From: an uncultured Oscillospiraceae bacterium
GTDB lineage: Bacteria > Bacillota > Clostridia > Oscillospirales > Acutalibacteraceae
Assembly: GCA_900541565.1 (NCBI GenBank)
Contig: UQKB01000008.1
Coordinates: 1 to 64,000 of the forward strand
DNA: 64,000 nt
Direction: 5' to 3'
Positions 43,623 to 54,373 of this stretch are shown piece by piece. The position numbers and the translations under genes are program-made. Numbering within the stretch: the first letter of the stretch is position 1; the number at the start of each line of letters is the position of its first letter. The notes under the pieces were generated by a model, which saw only the letters and a program-made list of their open reading frames with translations, did no database searches and was not told the DNA's origin.

Positions 43623-45341
43623 ATGTCTGAATACACTTTAAAAAGAAACGGAAATATTATCAATAAAAAGTACCTTGAATATTTTGTACCTACGGTTCTT
43701 ACTGCAATGGCAAATAATATTGCTGTTATGGTGGATTCGATTTTGGTAGGCCATATGGTGGGCAGCACTTCCATGGCCGCAATTAATTTACTGTCGCCCG
43801 TTATACAGTTTTACTTTTCCATGACAATATTATTTGGTCTGGGCGCATCTACAATCATTTCCTATGCAAAAGGGAAAAACGATAAGGCTACCGCCGACAA
43901 GACGTTTACAGTCGCTTTTATCGCGCTTTTATTCTTAAGTGCAGTTCTTATGATTGTGCAGTTTCTATTGCTTGATCCGATTGCTTCCATATTTACATCC
44001 ATTCCTGAACTTAAAAGAGAGCTGATCCTGTATTACATACCCGTAATCGCCGGTACTCCGTTTTCTTTATTATTGCCTAGTGTGGTGCATTGTATAAGAA
44101 GTGACGGCAGGCCAAACTTTGCGTCAAATCTGATTATTCTTTCAAATGCTGTAAACCTTGTTATGGATATTGTGCTTATGGGACCGTTTCATATGGGAAT
44201 CATCGGTTCTTCAATTGCAACGGTAATCGGTAATGTGATTGCATTTTTTATGATGCTTACGCATTTTAAAGATAGAAGAAACACGCTTCATTTTGATTTT
44301 TCTATTTTTCAAAGTATAAAAGAATTTTTTGGAAAACTGGGATTGTTATTTGCAACGGGTGTTTCGGGTGCTCTTGGAACACTGCTGATCACGGTAAAGA
44401 TGTTTTATCTGAACAGTATGGTTCAGAATGAGGCAGGAAAAGACGGCATGGTTGCAATGTCTGTAATTTCCATGTGTCAAATATTTGTATCTGCATTTGT
44501 AACGGGCGCTTCTCAGACAATGATACCGATCGTAAGCGTACTGCTGGGGGAAAAAGATCTTACCGGTATTCAATATGCTTTCAGAAAAGCTGTGCTGATT
44601 CTGTTGGCTGCAAGTGTAGCCATTATGCTTGTGATTGAAGGTGTGCCGGAATTTGTTGCCCAGATATTTGGCGACAAAACTGCACAGGAAATGTCATTTG
44701 TAGTTCCGGCTTTGCGGATAAGCTCTTTGTCGTTTCCCGGACTTGCGCTTTCGTTTTTGTTGATGTATTACTTTATGGCAACAAAGAAAAAATTTCTATC
44801 GTTGACCATTTCCATTGTAAACGGTATTGCCATCATTGTTCCTTGTGCATATGTGTTAAGCGAAATTTTCGGTATTACAGGAATTTGGCTTACACTGGTG
44901 GTGGCACAGTACGGAACCTTGCTTTTTATAGCTGTTATGGTATTTGTGATAATCAAGAGGTCAAACGGCAGGTACAAAAATTTTTATTTGATTGAAAGCA
45001 GCAAGGATAATGAGCTCTTGTCTTTCTCGGTAAATTCTGCTCTTTCCAAGGAAGAAATTGCGTCTTATATGACAGAAAAGCTTGCGGATATAGATTATCA
45101 GGCAAGGGAAAAAATGATTTTGGCAACAGCAGAGGTCCTTGCTTTTGTAAAAGAGCTGGGAGCAAAAAGGGGCAAGCCAGTTGAAACCGATATAAGAGTG
45201 AACCGTGAAGGAAATGACTATATTATTTTACTGAGAAGTAACGGTTATGAAATCAAAATGGCAGAAATGCATCATACTATATGCAAAAGCTTTGATTATA
45301 CCCGTGTTTTGGGTATGAATCAGATAAAAATAGTCGTTTAA
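43623..45341 (+). CDS. MATE exporter with C-terminal RsbW-like GHKL domain
   Basis: 572 residues from ATG 43623 (AAGGGG upstream; TTG 43614 also in frame). Residues ~10-450 are a MATE transporter: twelve hydrophobic segments in two halves (DSILVGHMVGSTSMAAINLLSPVIQ; GLGASTIISYAKGKND). Residues ~455-572 follow the order of anti-sigma GHKL ATPases (LLSFSVNSALSKEEIASYMTEKL; ILATAEVLAFVKELGAK; IILLRSNGYEI; DYTRVLGMNQIKIVV), but the N-box Asn and the G1 Asp are not conserved, so ATP binding is doubtful. 20 bp before the NRPS, so probably its product exporter. Together with the STAS protein at 54580 it suggests a partner-switch contact. Confidence 0.85.
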   Translation: MSEYTLKRNGNIINKKYLEYFVPTVLTAMANNIAVMVDSILVGHMVGSTSMAAINLLSPVIQFYFSMTILFGLGASTIISYAKGKNDKATADKTFTVAFIALLFLSAVLMIVQFLLLDPIASIFTSIPELKRELILYYIPVIAGTPFSLLLPSVVHCIRSDGRPNFASNLIILSNAVNLVMDIVLMGPFHMGIIGSSIATVIGNVIAFFMMLTHFKDRRNTLHFDFSIFQSIKEFFGKLGLLFATGVSGALGTLLITVKMFYLNSMVQNEAGKDGMVAMSVISMCQIFVSAFVTGASQTMIPIVSVLLGEKDLTGIQYAFRKAVLILLAASVAIMLVIEGVPEFVAQIFGDKTAQEMSFVVPALRISSLSFPGLALSFLLMYYFMATKKKFLSLTISIVNGIAIIVPCAYVLSEIFGITGIWLTLVVAQYGTLLFIAVMVFVIIKRSNGRYKNFYLIESSKDNELLSFSVNSALSKEEIASYMTEKLADIDYQAREKMILATAEVLAFVKELGAKRGKPVETDIRVNREGNDYIILLRSNGYEIKMAEMHHTICKSFDYTRVLGMNQIKIVV

Positions 45342-45361
45342 TTGAGTAATGAGGTGAGAAA

Positions 45362-48300
45362 ATGAATGTATTAATGGACCATCTGAAGGATTCTTTTTTA
45401 AGCTATGCAGATAAAGCTGCTTTTATTGATCACAGTGGAAAGCGCGTCACTACTTATAGGCAGCTTGATGAAATGAGCGGGAAAATCGCCAGGGGAATTA
45501 TAGAAAAGGGATGCAAAAAGGGTGCGATCATTCCCGTGCTTATGCCAAGATGTACCGAGTACATAGCGGCCGAAATTGGAATCATGAAGGCCGGTTGTGC
45601 ATTTGCCCCGCTGATTACAGACTACCCCAAGGACAGGGTTGCGTACATAAAAAAGGATTGTAACAGCAGTTTTGTAATTGATAAAGAATTTGTGGATGCA
45701 TGCATAAATTATGCGCCGTATGAAGAAATTGCAGAGCTTTGCGATACGGACAAAGGCTTTGTCATTTATACGTCTGGCTCTACGGGCAGTCCCAAGGGCA
45801 TTATTCACTCACAAAGATCTCTTTATGAAAGTTTGGTAAGACAGCTTGAGATTGAGCAAACGACCGATCAGGATATTTGTCTTAGCACCATCACACATAG
45901 CTTTTCCGTATCCGTGCCGGAAAACTATGTACCGTTGCTTGCCGGTGCTACCATCGTTATGCTCAATGATGAGGAAAGAAAAGATGTTCGTTTTCTTGAA
46001 ACCGCAATAGAACAGTACGGTATTACAAACGCCTATATCAATCCCACTCAGCTTAAGGTCTACAAAAACAAGAGCAAAACGTTAAAAACCGTAAAGACCG
46101 TTGGGGAGAGGCTCTGTAACCAATACAGCGATGCATACAAAATGATAAACATTTACGGTGCAAGCGAAACCCTGCTTGCACTTGCCTTTACGGTTGACAA
46201 AAGCTATGACAATACACCAATAGGCAAGCCCGTAAGCGGTATAAGCGTTTATATTCTGGATGAAAACGGCCATCCTGTCAGAGATGGAGAGGAAGGCGAG
46301 CTTTGCGTTGCCGGGGCTATTTCGGACGGATACCTAAATCTTCCCAATCAGACTGCGAAGGCTTACCGGCTTAATCCGTATGCAACGTGTGATGCAGATA
46401 AAATTCTGTTTCATACAAACGATATTGTTAAACGTTTGGATGACGGTAATATTATATATGTCAACCGCAAGGACTGGATGGTTAAAATCAATGGGCAGAG
46501 GGTTGAGGTTGGAGAAATTGAGGTTTGCTCACAGAATGTAAGCGGTGTTGAAGAAGCTGTTGTAAAAGCATTTGTAAACGATTATGGACAGAATTATCTT
46601 GTGGAATATTTTAAAGGCGAAAACGTAACGGCTGAAGCTATTAAAAGGCATTTGCGCACAGTCTTGCCCGACTATATGATCCCGCTATTCTTTGTAAAGC
46701 TTTCGGAATTTCCCCTTAATGCAAATGGAAAAATTAACAGGCTTGCACTGGAAAAACCGGATGCTTCTATGTATAAAGCAAAATATGTTGCGCCGAAAAA
46801 TGCAACAGAGAAACTGCTCTGTGAAAAATTTGAGGAGGTTTTACACTGCGGAAAGGTTGGAATAAACGACAGCTTTTTTGATCTTGGCGGTGATTCGATC
46901 AAGGTTATGATGCTTCAGAATGCATGTGAAATTCCAGGGCTTTCAACCGATATTATTTTTGAATGCAAAACGCCCGAGCGTATTTCAGAAAATCTGATAC
47001 ATACAGATGAGGACATAATTGCTGGGTGTGTGGGTGTTGTGCAGGCGTTATATCCGTTAACGCCGAGTCAGATGGGTGTTTATCTTGCCTGTATCAAAAA
47101 TCCTCAGGGGACCATGTACAACACACCCTGTTGCTATACCTTCAGCAAAACCTCAAAAATCAACATTGGCACCCTTGGTTCCGCTGTTGAAAAGGCAGTA
47201 AGAAATCACGAGGCCTTTTGCTTTATGATTGACACCTCTACAGGCACGCCAATGATGCGCAGACAAGCCATAACGGTGGATATCCCAGTCATCACGACCA
47301 CAGACACAGAGCTTGCCAATGCAAAGAAAGCTTTTGTAAAGCCGTTCGACCTTACAAGCGATCAGCTGTTTCGATTTACAATCTTTGAAACGGAAACGGT
47401 CTACTGCTTTGCAATGGATTTTCACCATATTGCCTTTGACGGTACTTCGGTGGCTGTCATTTGCAATGAAATTTCGTTGGCGTATAACGGACAAAAAATT
47501 GAAAAAGAACGCTTTGGGCAATTTGCCCTGTCGCTTTATGAGCAAAGGCTTGAGGAAACGGAAAAGTACAGGGAAGCAGAGAAATATTTTGATAAGATTT
47601 TTGACGGCCTGGAAGTCAGTTCCAGACTGGCTGCCGATTTTCAAGAGGACGAAACTGTTGCAAACAAGCCCTGCAAGAGATTTACAAGATTTCTTTCCCA
47701 TGATCTGTCAAATGAAAATGTAAGCAGTTTTGTAAAAGCAAAAGGCATTACGGAAAACACGCTCTTTTTTGGGGCTTGTCAATATGCAGTGGCAAAATTT
47801 ACAGGACAAAATGAGACCGTTGTATGCACTGTAAACCACGGACGGCATGACGGGAGAATGAAAAACACGATCGGTATGATGGTGCGTACTCTGCCTGTGT
47901 ACACAAAGTTTGACGAGGATACCGCCGTGGTTGATTATCTTGTGTCGGTGGAAAATAACCTTCGCGCATCTATCAAAAATGACAGCTACCCCTTTGTAAA
48001 ACTCGCCACAAAGTATGGGCTCGATACAGATATTATGTTTGTATATCAGTCAGACGCTTTCAACAGCTTTGAACTTGCTGGAGAAACACTTGATATGGAG
48101 AGTATTCCCGTTGACAGTGCACAAGCCCCCCTTTCTATTATGATCTTCAAGAGTCACGGCGGCTTTGAAATAGAATTTCAATATCGCAGCGATCTATATG
48201 AACAGGAGACCATTCAATCCTTTGCCGATATGCTTGTGTTAATCATCCGTGAAATGATGAAAAAAGCAACGCTTTCCGAAATTGACCTTGTATCCCCACG

Positions 48301-51300
48301 CAGCAGGGAGAAAATTTTTGAAATAAATCGCCAGACGGAAACCGACTGCGATTTAAGTATTGGTTTTATAGATTTGTTTCGTGAGCAGGTAAAGCTTCGG
48401 CCCGACAAAACAGCGCTGGTATTCAAGGAAAACCGTTACACTTATAAAGAGCTTGATGCAATAACAGACAAGATTGCAAAATATCTTCATGACAAGGGCT
48501 ACGGCGCGGAGGATGCCGTTGCTGTTCTTGTGGAGCGCTGTGAGTATATGACAATCTGTGCGATTGGCGTATTAAAATCGGGCGCAGCTTATGAGCCGCT
48601 TGATCCTACGCATCCATCAGAGCGGTTGCAGTTTATGATAAAGGATGCAAATGTAAAAATTATGATTGCAGATGAAAAACTGCTGCATCTTGTGCCTGAT
48701 TTTAAGGGGGAAATTCTGAAAATCAGCGAGATTGCGACCCTTCCTGCCTGCAATACTGCGCTGCCTAGTCCGGCTCCAGAGGATTTGTTTGTTCTGCTTT
48801 ATACATCAGGCTCTACAGGCGTGCCAAAGGGCTGCATGCTAAACCACCGCAATATAACAAACTTTATCCACTGGGGATATAAGATTTTTGAAATTACCGA
48901 CGAAAGCTCCACGGCGGCATACGCAAGTTATGGGTTTGATGCTCATATGATGGACATTTATCCGTTTTTGTCTTTTGGCGCAACAGAGTACATTATCCCC
49001 GAAGAAAAACGCCTGGACTTGGTATGGATAAATGATTACTGTGCAAAACATGGCATTACAAGTATGTTTATGACAACGCAGGTGGGCAGAGCGTTTATTA
49101 CTTCCATAGACAATATTGCACTCAAGATCATAGGCACAGGCGGGGAAAAATTAGTGCCTTTTACGCCCGTGGAAGGCATAAAGGTCTACAATCTTTACGG
49201 CCCAACCGAGTGTACCATTATAACTACGGCGTTTCATGTGGATAAATATTATGATCCGCTTCCTGTCGGAAAGGCTGTTGACAACACACATCTGTATGTT
49301 GTTGACAAACAGCTTAGAATGCTGCCTGTAGGAGCAGTAGGCGAGTTGTGTGTTGCGGGCCCGCTTGTATCCCGCGGCTATTTGAATCGTCCTGAGCAGA
49401 CAGAAAAGGTATATGTCAAAAATCCTTTTGAAAATCGTGAAAGATATGGTGTTCTTTATCATACGGGCGATATTGTTAAATTCATGAACGACGGAAATTT
49501 GTCCTATGTGGGCAGACGCGACGGAATGGTCAAAATCCGTGGCTACCGGATTGAATTGACCGAGGTTGAGGCAGTTATCCGCGAGTTTGACGGCATTAAA
49601 GACGCAACCGTTGTTGCCAAGGATAAGCCGGCGGGTGGAAAGTACATAGCCGCATATGTTGTTTCGGACGGCGCGGTTGACATTGACAGTCTTAAAAGCT
49701 TTATCGCAGAAAAGAAACCGCCTTTTATGGTGCCCGAAGCCATTATGCAGCTTGACAGCATTCCGCTTAATGTAAATGGAAAGGTTGACAGAAGAAAACT
49801 GCCGGAAATGCAGCTTGCGGCGGCCGAAACAGCGGCACAGAAGACAGAGCATCCGCTGACTTTGCTCCAAAAGAAAATATTAGATATAATAGAAAAAATT
49901 ATTGGAACAAAGGAAATTGACGTTTCGGCAGATCTTATGCATTGTGGCATGACGTCCCTTACTGTAATTAAGCTTGCCGTAGAGCTTAATAAGGTATTCG
50001 GGTATAACGCAGAAATTCAAACACTGATGAAGGGGTGTTCTGTGTTATCGCTTGAATCCGAAATTGTTCAAAATCTTCTTACGGCAAGAAAAAATTCTGG
50101 CAGCAGTATCTCTGCGGAAAAAGCCGAAAAGGAGTATGTACCTCTTTCTTATACCCAATACGGCGTGTATGCAGAGTGTATGAAGCATCCGTATGATACT
50201 TTCTACAATATTCCTTTTTGTTATAAATTTCCGGCTTCTTTCCGTGCAGAAAAGCTTGCAAAAGCTGTAACCGACGTGCTTGCTGCACATCCATATGTTT
50301 TCACGCGCATCGGGGTGAGAAATGATGATGTTGTACAGATCAAGCAGCGTGCAGATGATTTTACCGTACCTGTCAAAAAGATGCCTGAACATGCGTTTGA
50401 AAAATACAGAGCAGACTTTGTAAAACCCTACAAGCTGATGAATACGCAGCTTTTCAAAGTGGAAGTTATCGAAACAGAAAAATCGGTTTATCTGTTTGCC
50501 GAATTTCATCACATCATTTTTGACGGCGCTTCCTTCGGATTATTTGCAGAAGCTGTAAAGGATGCTTATGAGGGAAAAGAAATAGAGGCTGAGACCTACG
50601 ACTATTTCGACTATGTGCGTGCTGAAGCAGAAAACAGGTCGGGCGCTGCATTTAAGGCTGCTGAAACTTATATTTCCAATATGCTTTCAAAGTGCGAAAG
50701 CGCTGACGAAATTACGCCGGATTTAGGAGGCTTACCCGAAAACGGAAAGCCGGTAATGCTTTCTGTTCCTTTTGATATGCACCGCATTTCAAAATTTTGC
50801 AATGAGATCGGCATCACGCCTGCGCACCTTTTCCTTGCCTCCATGCTTTATGTTGTGTCAAGGTTTACAAACAGCCGCAATGCCTACATTAACACAATAA
50901 GCAACGGACGGACAGATATAAAGCTTCGCAACTGCTTTGGCATGTTTGTTAAAACCCTGCCAATTGGGATTGAAATAGGTGATGTCACCGCTTTAGAGCT
51001 TGTTAAAGCTGCAAAAGAGCTTCTGGTGAACGCTGTTTCAAATGAAATTTATCCTTATGCCGATGTTTGCCGCAAATTCAATTATGCGCCAAACATTCTA
51101 TATGCTTACCAGCTTGGGGTCTCTGAAGATCTTTATATAGATCAGCAAAAAATTGAAAACGACGCAATCGGAGAAAGAAGAGTCAAATTTAAAACGGCCG
51201 TTTATATTGAAAAAAACAATGGGCAGGAAAGTATAAACGTTTTGTATAATGATGCGCTGTACAGCCAAAATCTGATGGAGGCATTTGCAAATGCAATTGC

Positions 51301-54300
51301 AGTTGTTACAGAAAAGATAATTGCCGACCCGCATCAGAAAGTGCGTAAAATCTCGATGCTCAATGAAAAAGGCGCTGCGGTTATCGAAGCCTTTTCACAG
51401 ACCGAGTTTAAAGAGCCTGAAATTAAGCTTTTGCATGCGCTTTTTGAAAAACAGGTTGCACTGCATCCTGACACAACGGCGCTTATAGCTTGTGACGGGA
51501 AGTTTACCTATTCCCAGCTTGACAAACGTGCAAACAGCATTGCAAACAACCTTATTGCAAGGGGGATAAAAAACGGCAGCAAGGTCGTTATTTTGCTCAA
51601 AAGAACATCGGGCTTTTTTGCAGCATTGTTTGGAATCCTGAAAGCCGGATGTGCCTTTATCCCTACATGCCCGGAATATCCGCAGGAACGTATTGAAAGT
51701 ATTATTGAGGACAGCGAGGCAGAGCTTGTTATCACCTTTGGTGAGCTTCTTAAGCGCTATGATAAGACAGTGGATATTGAGGAACTTGAAAAGGGAGACA
51801 ACCATGCAAAGCCTGTTGTTGCAATTTCTCCTGAGGATCTGGCCTATCTTATCTACACCTCCGGCTCAACCGGCAAACCAAAGGGTGTAATGCTCCGGCA
51901 CATTGGTATTGCAAGCTATCTTACAGATCACGAGCGAAATATTCAGATCAGATACGTTACAGAAGCCTGCAAATGCTATGGTTCCATTACGACTATTTCG
52001 TTCGATATGTCGCTAAAGGAGACGGTGGGGGCACTCTGCAATGGGCTTACGCTTGCGTTTGCAAGTGACGAGCAGACTGTAAATCCGGCGGCGCTTGCAC
52101 AGTTCTTTGAGGAAAATCATGTGGATGCGTTTAACGCAACGCCATCCAGGCTGCTTCTCTATATGGAGCTTCCCGAATTTGCACAGGCAATGAAAAACTG
52201 CAAGGTCATTTTATCCGGCGGAGAAAACTACCCTGATAAGCTGTTGCAGGTGCTCCGCGAAAAAACAGATGCAAAAATAATCAACACCTATGGACCAACG
52301 GAAATTACCGTTTCCTCTAATGCAAAGGAGCTTACTTATGCCACTGAAATTTCTGTTGGCAGGCCTCTTTTAAATTATAAAGAATACATTGTGGATTTAG
52401 ACGACAACAAGCTGCCGGTGGGGGTTGTCGGCGAGCTGCTTATCGGCGGCTTGGGCGTGGCGCTTGGCTACAACAAGCTGCCGGAGCAAACGGAAAAAGC
52501 ATTTATCCATTACGAAGGCCAGCGGTTTTACAGGTCTGGTGACTATGCAAAGTGGATGAACAACGGTGATGTTGTAATCCTTGGCAGAAAGGATAACCAG
52601 GTCAAGCTCAGGGGACTTCGCATTGAGCTTGGCGAAATTGAAAAATGCCTTACAAATATTGCGGGCATCCGTTCGGCGGTTGTTGTTATTAAAAAGCTGG
52701 GCAATGAGGATGGCATCTGCGCTTACTATACTGCTGAAAAGAAGATGGATGTAGATGCGCTCAAAGCCGAAATGCGGAAAACCCTTACGGAATATATGAT
52801 TCCTGCCTCCTTTAACCAGCTTGAGGAGCTTCCGCTTACGCCCAACGGGAAAGTGAACATACGGGCGTTGTGTGAGCCGGCTCTTGCTGATAAGGCGGAC
52901 AAAAAGATTGAAAAGCCTGCAACGGAAGTCGAAAGGCAGTTTTGTCAGATTTTCAGTGAGATTTTGAATGTTGAAAAGGTCTCTGCAACAGATAATTTCT
53001 TTGACTTAGGCGGTACCTCCCTGACCGTTACAAGAGTTGTAATTGCGGCGAGCAAGCATCATTACAGTATTACTTACGGCGATGTGTTTGAAAATCCCAC
53101 GCCAAGAATGCTTGCAAAGCTTGCAGGCGGCTCACAGCAAGGCGACAACGGCTTTGACGATTTTGCAAACTACGACTACACGGCTATTGATAAGGTGCTG
53201 GAGAAAAACACACTCGACAGTTTTTTAAATGGGGAAAAGCAGACAATCGGCGACGTTCTTCTTACCGGTGCGGTCGGCTTTCTTGGAATTCACATTCTTT
53301 ATGAGCTGCTCAAAAACCACAACGGAAAGGTTTACTGCCTGCTGCGCAGCAAAAAGAATGAGTCTGCCCTTGACAGGATGAAATCCATATTCTTTTATTA
53401 TTTTGAAGTAAACATTATGGAAGAATATGGCGAAAGGGTGGAAATTATTGAAGGCGATATAACAGATAAAAACACTTTTGAAAACCTTAAGGATATCAGG
53501 GCAAATATTTTTATCAACTGTGCTGCCAATGTTAAGCATTTTTCAAAGGGGACTGATATTGAGGATGTAAATTACCACGGTGTGCAGAATATTCTGGCCT
53601 TTTGCAAGGCTACAGGGATAAGGCTTGTACACGTTTCCACCATGAGTGTGGGAGGTATGTTCGTTGACAAGCCGGGAAAGGTTACGCACCTTAAGGAAAA
53701 CCTGCTTTATTACGGACAGGTGCAGGGCTCAAAATATACAAACGCCAAATTCCTTGCTGAACGCGAAATTCTTGAAAATATTGCACAGGGAATGAACGCA
53801 AAGATTATGCGAGTAGGAACCTTAGCAGCAAGAGAAAGCGACGGAGAGTACCAGATTAACTTTACAACAAATAGCTTTATGGGCAGGCTTAAATCCACTT
53901 TCCTTATCGGCTGTTATCCATATGAAACAATGGATATGCCATTTGAGCTTTCGCCAATTGATTATGTTGCAAAGGCCATTCTTCTTTTAGCACAAACTCC
54001 AAAGGAATGCACGGTGTTCCATCCGTATAATAACCATTCCCTGATTATGAGCGATCTGTATGCGGAAATGAACAGAGTTGGGCTGTATGTGCATCCTGTT
54101 GAAAATAACGCGTATATAGAAGCTGTAAATCTTGCAAAAGAAGATCCTGAAAAGGCAAAGGTTCTGTCAAGCTTTATTGCATACCAAAATATTGCGCATG
54201 GCAGAAAAACATATGATGTTGCAAAAAGCAATTTGTTAACAATGCAGGTGCTGTACAGAATGCATTTTAAGTGGCCTGTAACTTCTCTTGGTTATATGAA

Positions 54301-54349
54301 AAGGTTCCTTATGAATTTACAAGGGCTGGGATATTTTGAGGAAAAATGA
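45362..54349 (+). CDS. three-module NRPS with terminal reductase (A-T-C-A-T-C-A-T-R)
   Basis: 2995 residues. A1 ~1-480 (YTSGSTGSPKG at 136), T1 at 504 (FFDLGGDSI), C1 ~560-980 (HHIAFDG ~688), A2 ~1005-1480 (YTSGSTGVPKG ~1147), T2 ~1525 (HCGMTSL), C2 ~1590-2000 (HHIIFDG ~1714), A3 ~2028-2500 (YTSGSTGKPKG ~2164), T3 ~2545 (FFDLGGTSL), reductase ~2625-2995 (LLTGAVGFLG; YTNAK as the Tyr-Lys pair). It begins with an adenylation domain, so module 1 loads the first unit, and reductive release gives an aldehyde (or alcohol/cyclic imine) from a three-unit chain. A1 has Ser where alpha-amino-acid A domains have Asp235. No phosphopantetheinyl transferase is in the window. GAGGTGA before ATG. The reading frame is intact. 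Confidence 0.95.
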   Translation: MNVLMDHLKDSFLSYADKAAFIDHSGKRVTTYRQLDEMSGKIARGIIEKGCKKGAIIPVLMPRCTEYIAAEIGIMKAGCAFAPLITDYPKDRVAYIKKDCNSSFVIDKEFVDACINYAPYEEIAELCDTDKGFVIYTSGSTGSPKGIIHSQRSLYESLVRQLEIEQTTDQDICLSTITHSFSVSVPENYVPLLAGATIVMLNDEERKDVRFLETAIEQYGITNAYINPTQLKVYKNKSKTLKTVKTVGERLCNQYSDAYKMINIYGASETLLALAFTVDKSYDNTPIGKPVSGISVYILDENGHPVRDGEEGELCVAGAISDGYLNLPNQTAKAYRLNPYATCDADKILFHTNDIVKRLDDGNIIYVNRKDWMVKINGQRVEVGEIEVCSQNVSGVEEAVVKAFVNDYGQNYLVEYFKGENVTAEAIKRHLRTVLPDYMIPLFFVKLSEFPLNANGKINRLALEKPDASMYKAKYVAPKNATEKLLCEKFEEVLHCGKVGINDSFFDLGGDSIKVMMLQNACEIPGLSTDIIFECKTPERISENLIHTDEDIIAGCVGVVQALYPLTPSQMGVYLACIKNPQGTMYNTPCCYTFSKTSKINIGTLGSAVEKAVRNHEAFCFMIDTSTGTPMMRRQAITVDIPVITTTDTELANAKKAFVKPFDLTSDQLFRFTIFETETVYCFAMDFHHIAFDGTSVAVICNEISLAYNGQKIEKERFGQFALSLYEQRLEETEKYREAEKYFDKIFDGLEVSSRLAADFQEDETVANKPCKRFTRFLSHDLSNENVSSFVKAKGITENTLFFGACQYAVAKFTGQNETVVCTVNHGRHDGRMKNTIGMMVRTLPVYTKFDEDTAVVDYLVSVENNLRASIKNDSYPFVKLATKYGLDTDIMFVYQSDAFNSFELAGETLDMESIPVDSAQAPLSIMIFKSHGGFEIEFQYRSDLYEQETIQSFADMLVLIIREMMKKATLSEIDLVSPRSREKIFEINRQTETDCDLSIGFIDLFREQVKLRPDKTALVFKENRYTYKELDAITDKIAKYLHDKGYGAEDAVAVLVERCEYMTICAIGVLKSGAAYEPLDPTHPSERLQFMIKDANVKIMIADEKLLHLVPDFKGEILKISEIATLPACNTALPSPAPEDLFVLLYTSGSTGVPKGCMLNHRNITNFIHWGYKIFEITDESSTAAYASYGFDAHMMDIYPFLSFGATEYIIPEEKRLDLVWINDYCAKHGITSMFMTTQVGRAFITSIDNIALKIIGTGGEKLVPFTPVEGIKVYNLYGPTECTIITTAFHVDKYYDPLPVGKAVDNTHLYVVDKQLRMLPVGAVGELCVAGPLVSRGYLNRPEQTEKVYVKNPFENRERYGVLYHTGDIVKFMNDGNLSYVGRRDGMVKIRGYRIELTEVEAVIREFDGIKDATVVAKDKPAGGKYIAAYVVSDGAVDIDSLKSFIAEKKPPFMVPEAIMQLDSIPLNVNGKVDRRKLPEMQLAAAETAAQKTEHPLTLLQKKILDIIEKIIGTKEIDVSADLMHCGMTSLTVIKLAVELNKVFGYNAEIQTLMKGCSVLSLESEIVQNLLTARKNSGSSISAEKAEKEYVPLSYTQYGVYAECMKHPYDTFYNIPFCYKFPASFRAEKLAKAVTDVLAAHPYVFTRIGVRNDDVVQIKQRADDFTVPVKKMPEHAFEKYRADFVKPYKLMNTQLFKVEVIETEKSVYLFAEFHHIIFDGASFGLFAEAVKDAYEGKEIEAETYDYFDYVRAEAENRSGAAFKAAETYISNMLSKCESADEITPDLGGLPENGKPVMLSVPFDMHRISKFCNEIGITPAHLFLASMLYVVSRFTNSRNAYINTISNGRTDIKLRNCFGMFVKTLPIGIEIGDVTALELVKAAKELLVNAVSNEIYPYADVCRKFNYAPNILYAYQLGVSEDLYIDQQKIENDAIGERRVKFKTAVYIEKNNGQESINVLYNDALYSQNLMEAFANAIAVVTEKIIADPHQKVRKISMLNEKGAAVIEAFSQTEFKEPEIKLLHALFEKQVALHPDTTALIACDGKFTYSQLDKRANSIANNLIARGIKNGSKVVILLKRTSGFFAALFGILKAGCAFIPTCPEYPQERIESIIEDSEAELVITFGELLKRYDKTVDIEELEKGDNHAKPVVAISPEDLAYLIYTSGSTGKPKGVMLRHIGIASYLTDHERNIQIRYVTEACKCYGSITTISFDMSLKETVGALCNGLTLAFASDEQTVNPAALAQFFEENHVDAFNATPSRLLLYMELPEFAQAMKNCKVILSGGENYPDKLLQVLREKTDAKIINTYGPTEITVSSNAKELTYATEISVGRPLLNYKEYIVDLDDNKLPVGVVGELLIGGLGVALGYNKLPEQTEKAFIHYEGQRFYRSGDYAKWMNNGDVVILGRKDNQVKLRGLRIELGEIEKCLTNIAGIRSAVVVIKKLGNEDGICAYYTAEKKMDVDALKAEMRKTLTEYMIPASFNQLEELPLTPNGKVNIRALCEPALADKADKKIEKPATEVERQFCQIFSEILNVEKVSATDNFFDLGGTSLTVTRVVIAASKHHYSITYGDVFENPTPRMLAKLAGGSQQGDNGFDDFANYDYTAIDKVLEKNTLDSFLNGEKQTIGDVLLTGAVGFLGIHILYELLKNHNGKVYCLLRSKKNESALDRMKSIFFYYFEVNIMEEYGERVEIIEGDITDKNTFENLKDIRANIFINCAANVKHFSKGTDIEDVNYHGVQNILAFCKATGIRLVHVSTMSVGGMFVDKPGKVTHLKENLLYYGQVQGSKYTNAKFLAEREILENIAQGMNAKIMRVGTLAARESDGEYQINFTTNSFMGRLKSTFLIGCYPYETMDMPFELSPIDYVAKAILLLAQTPKECTVFHPYNNHSLIMSDLYAEMNRVGLYVHPVENNAYIEAVNLAKEDPEKAKVLSSFIAYQNIAHGRKTYDVAKSNLLTMQVLYRMHFKWPVTSLGYMKRFLMNLQGLGYFEEK

Positions 54350-54373
54350 TAGAATCTAATTGTCTTTTAGGGG

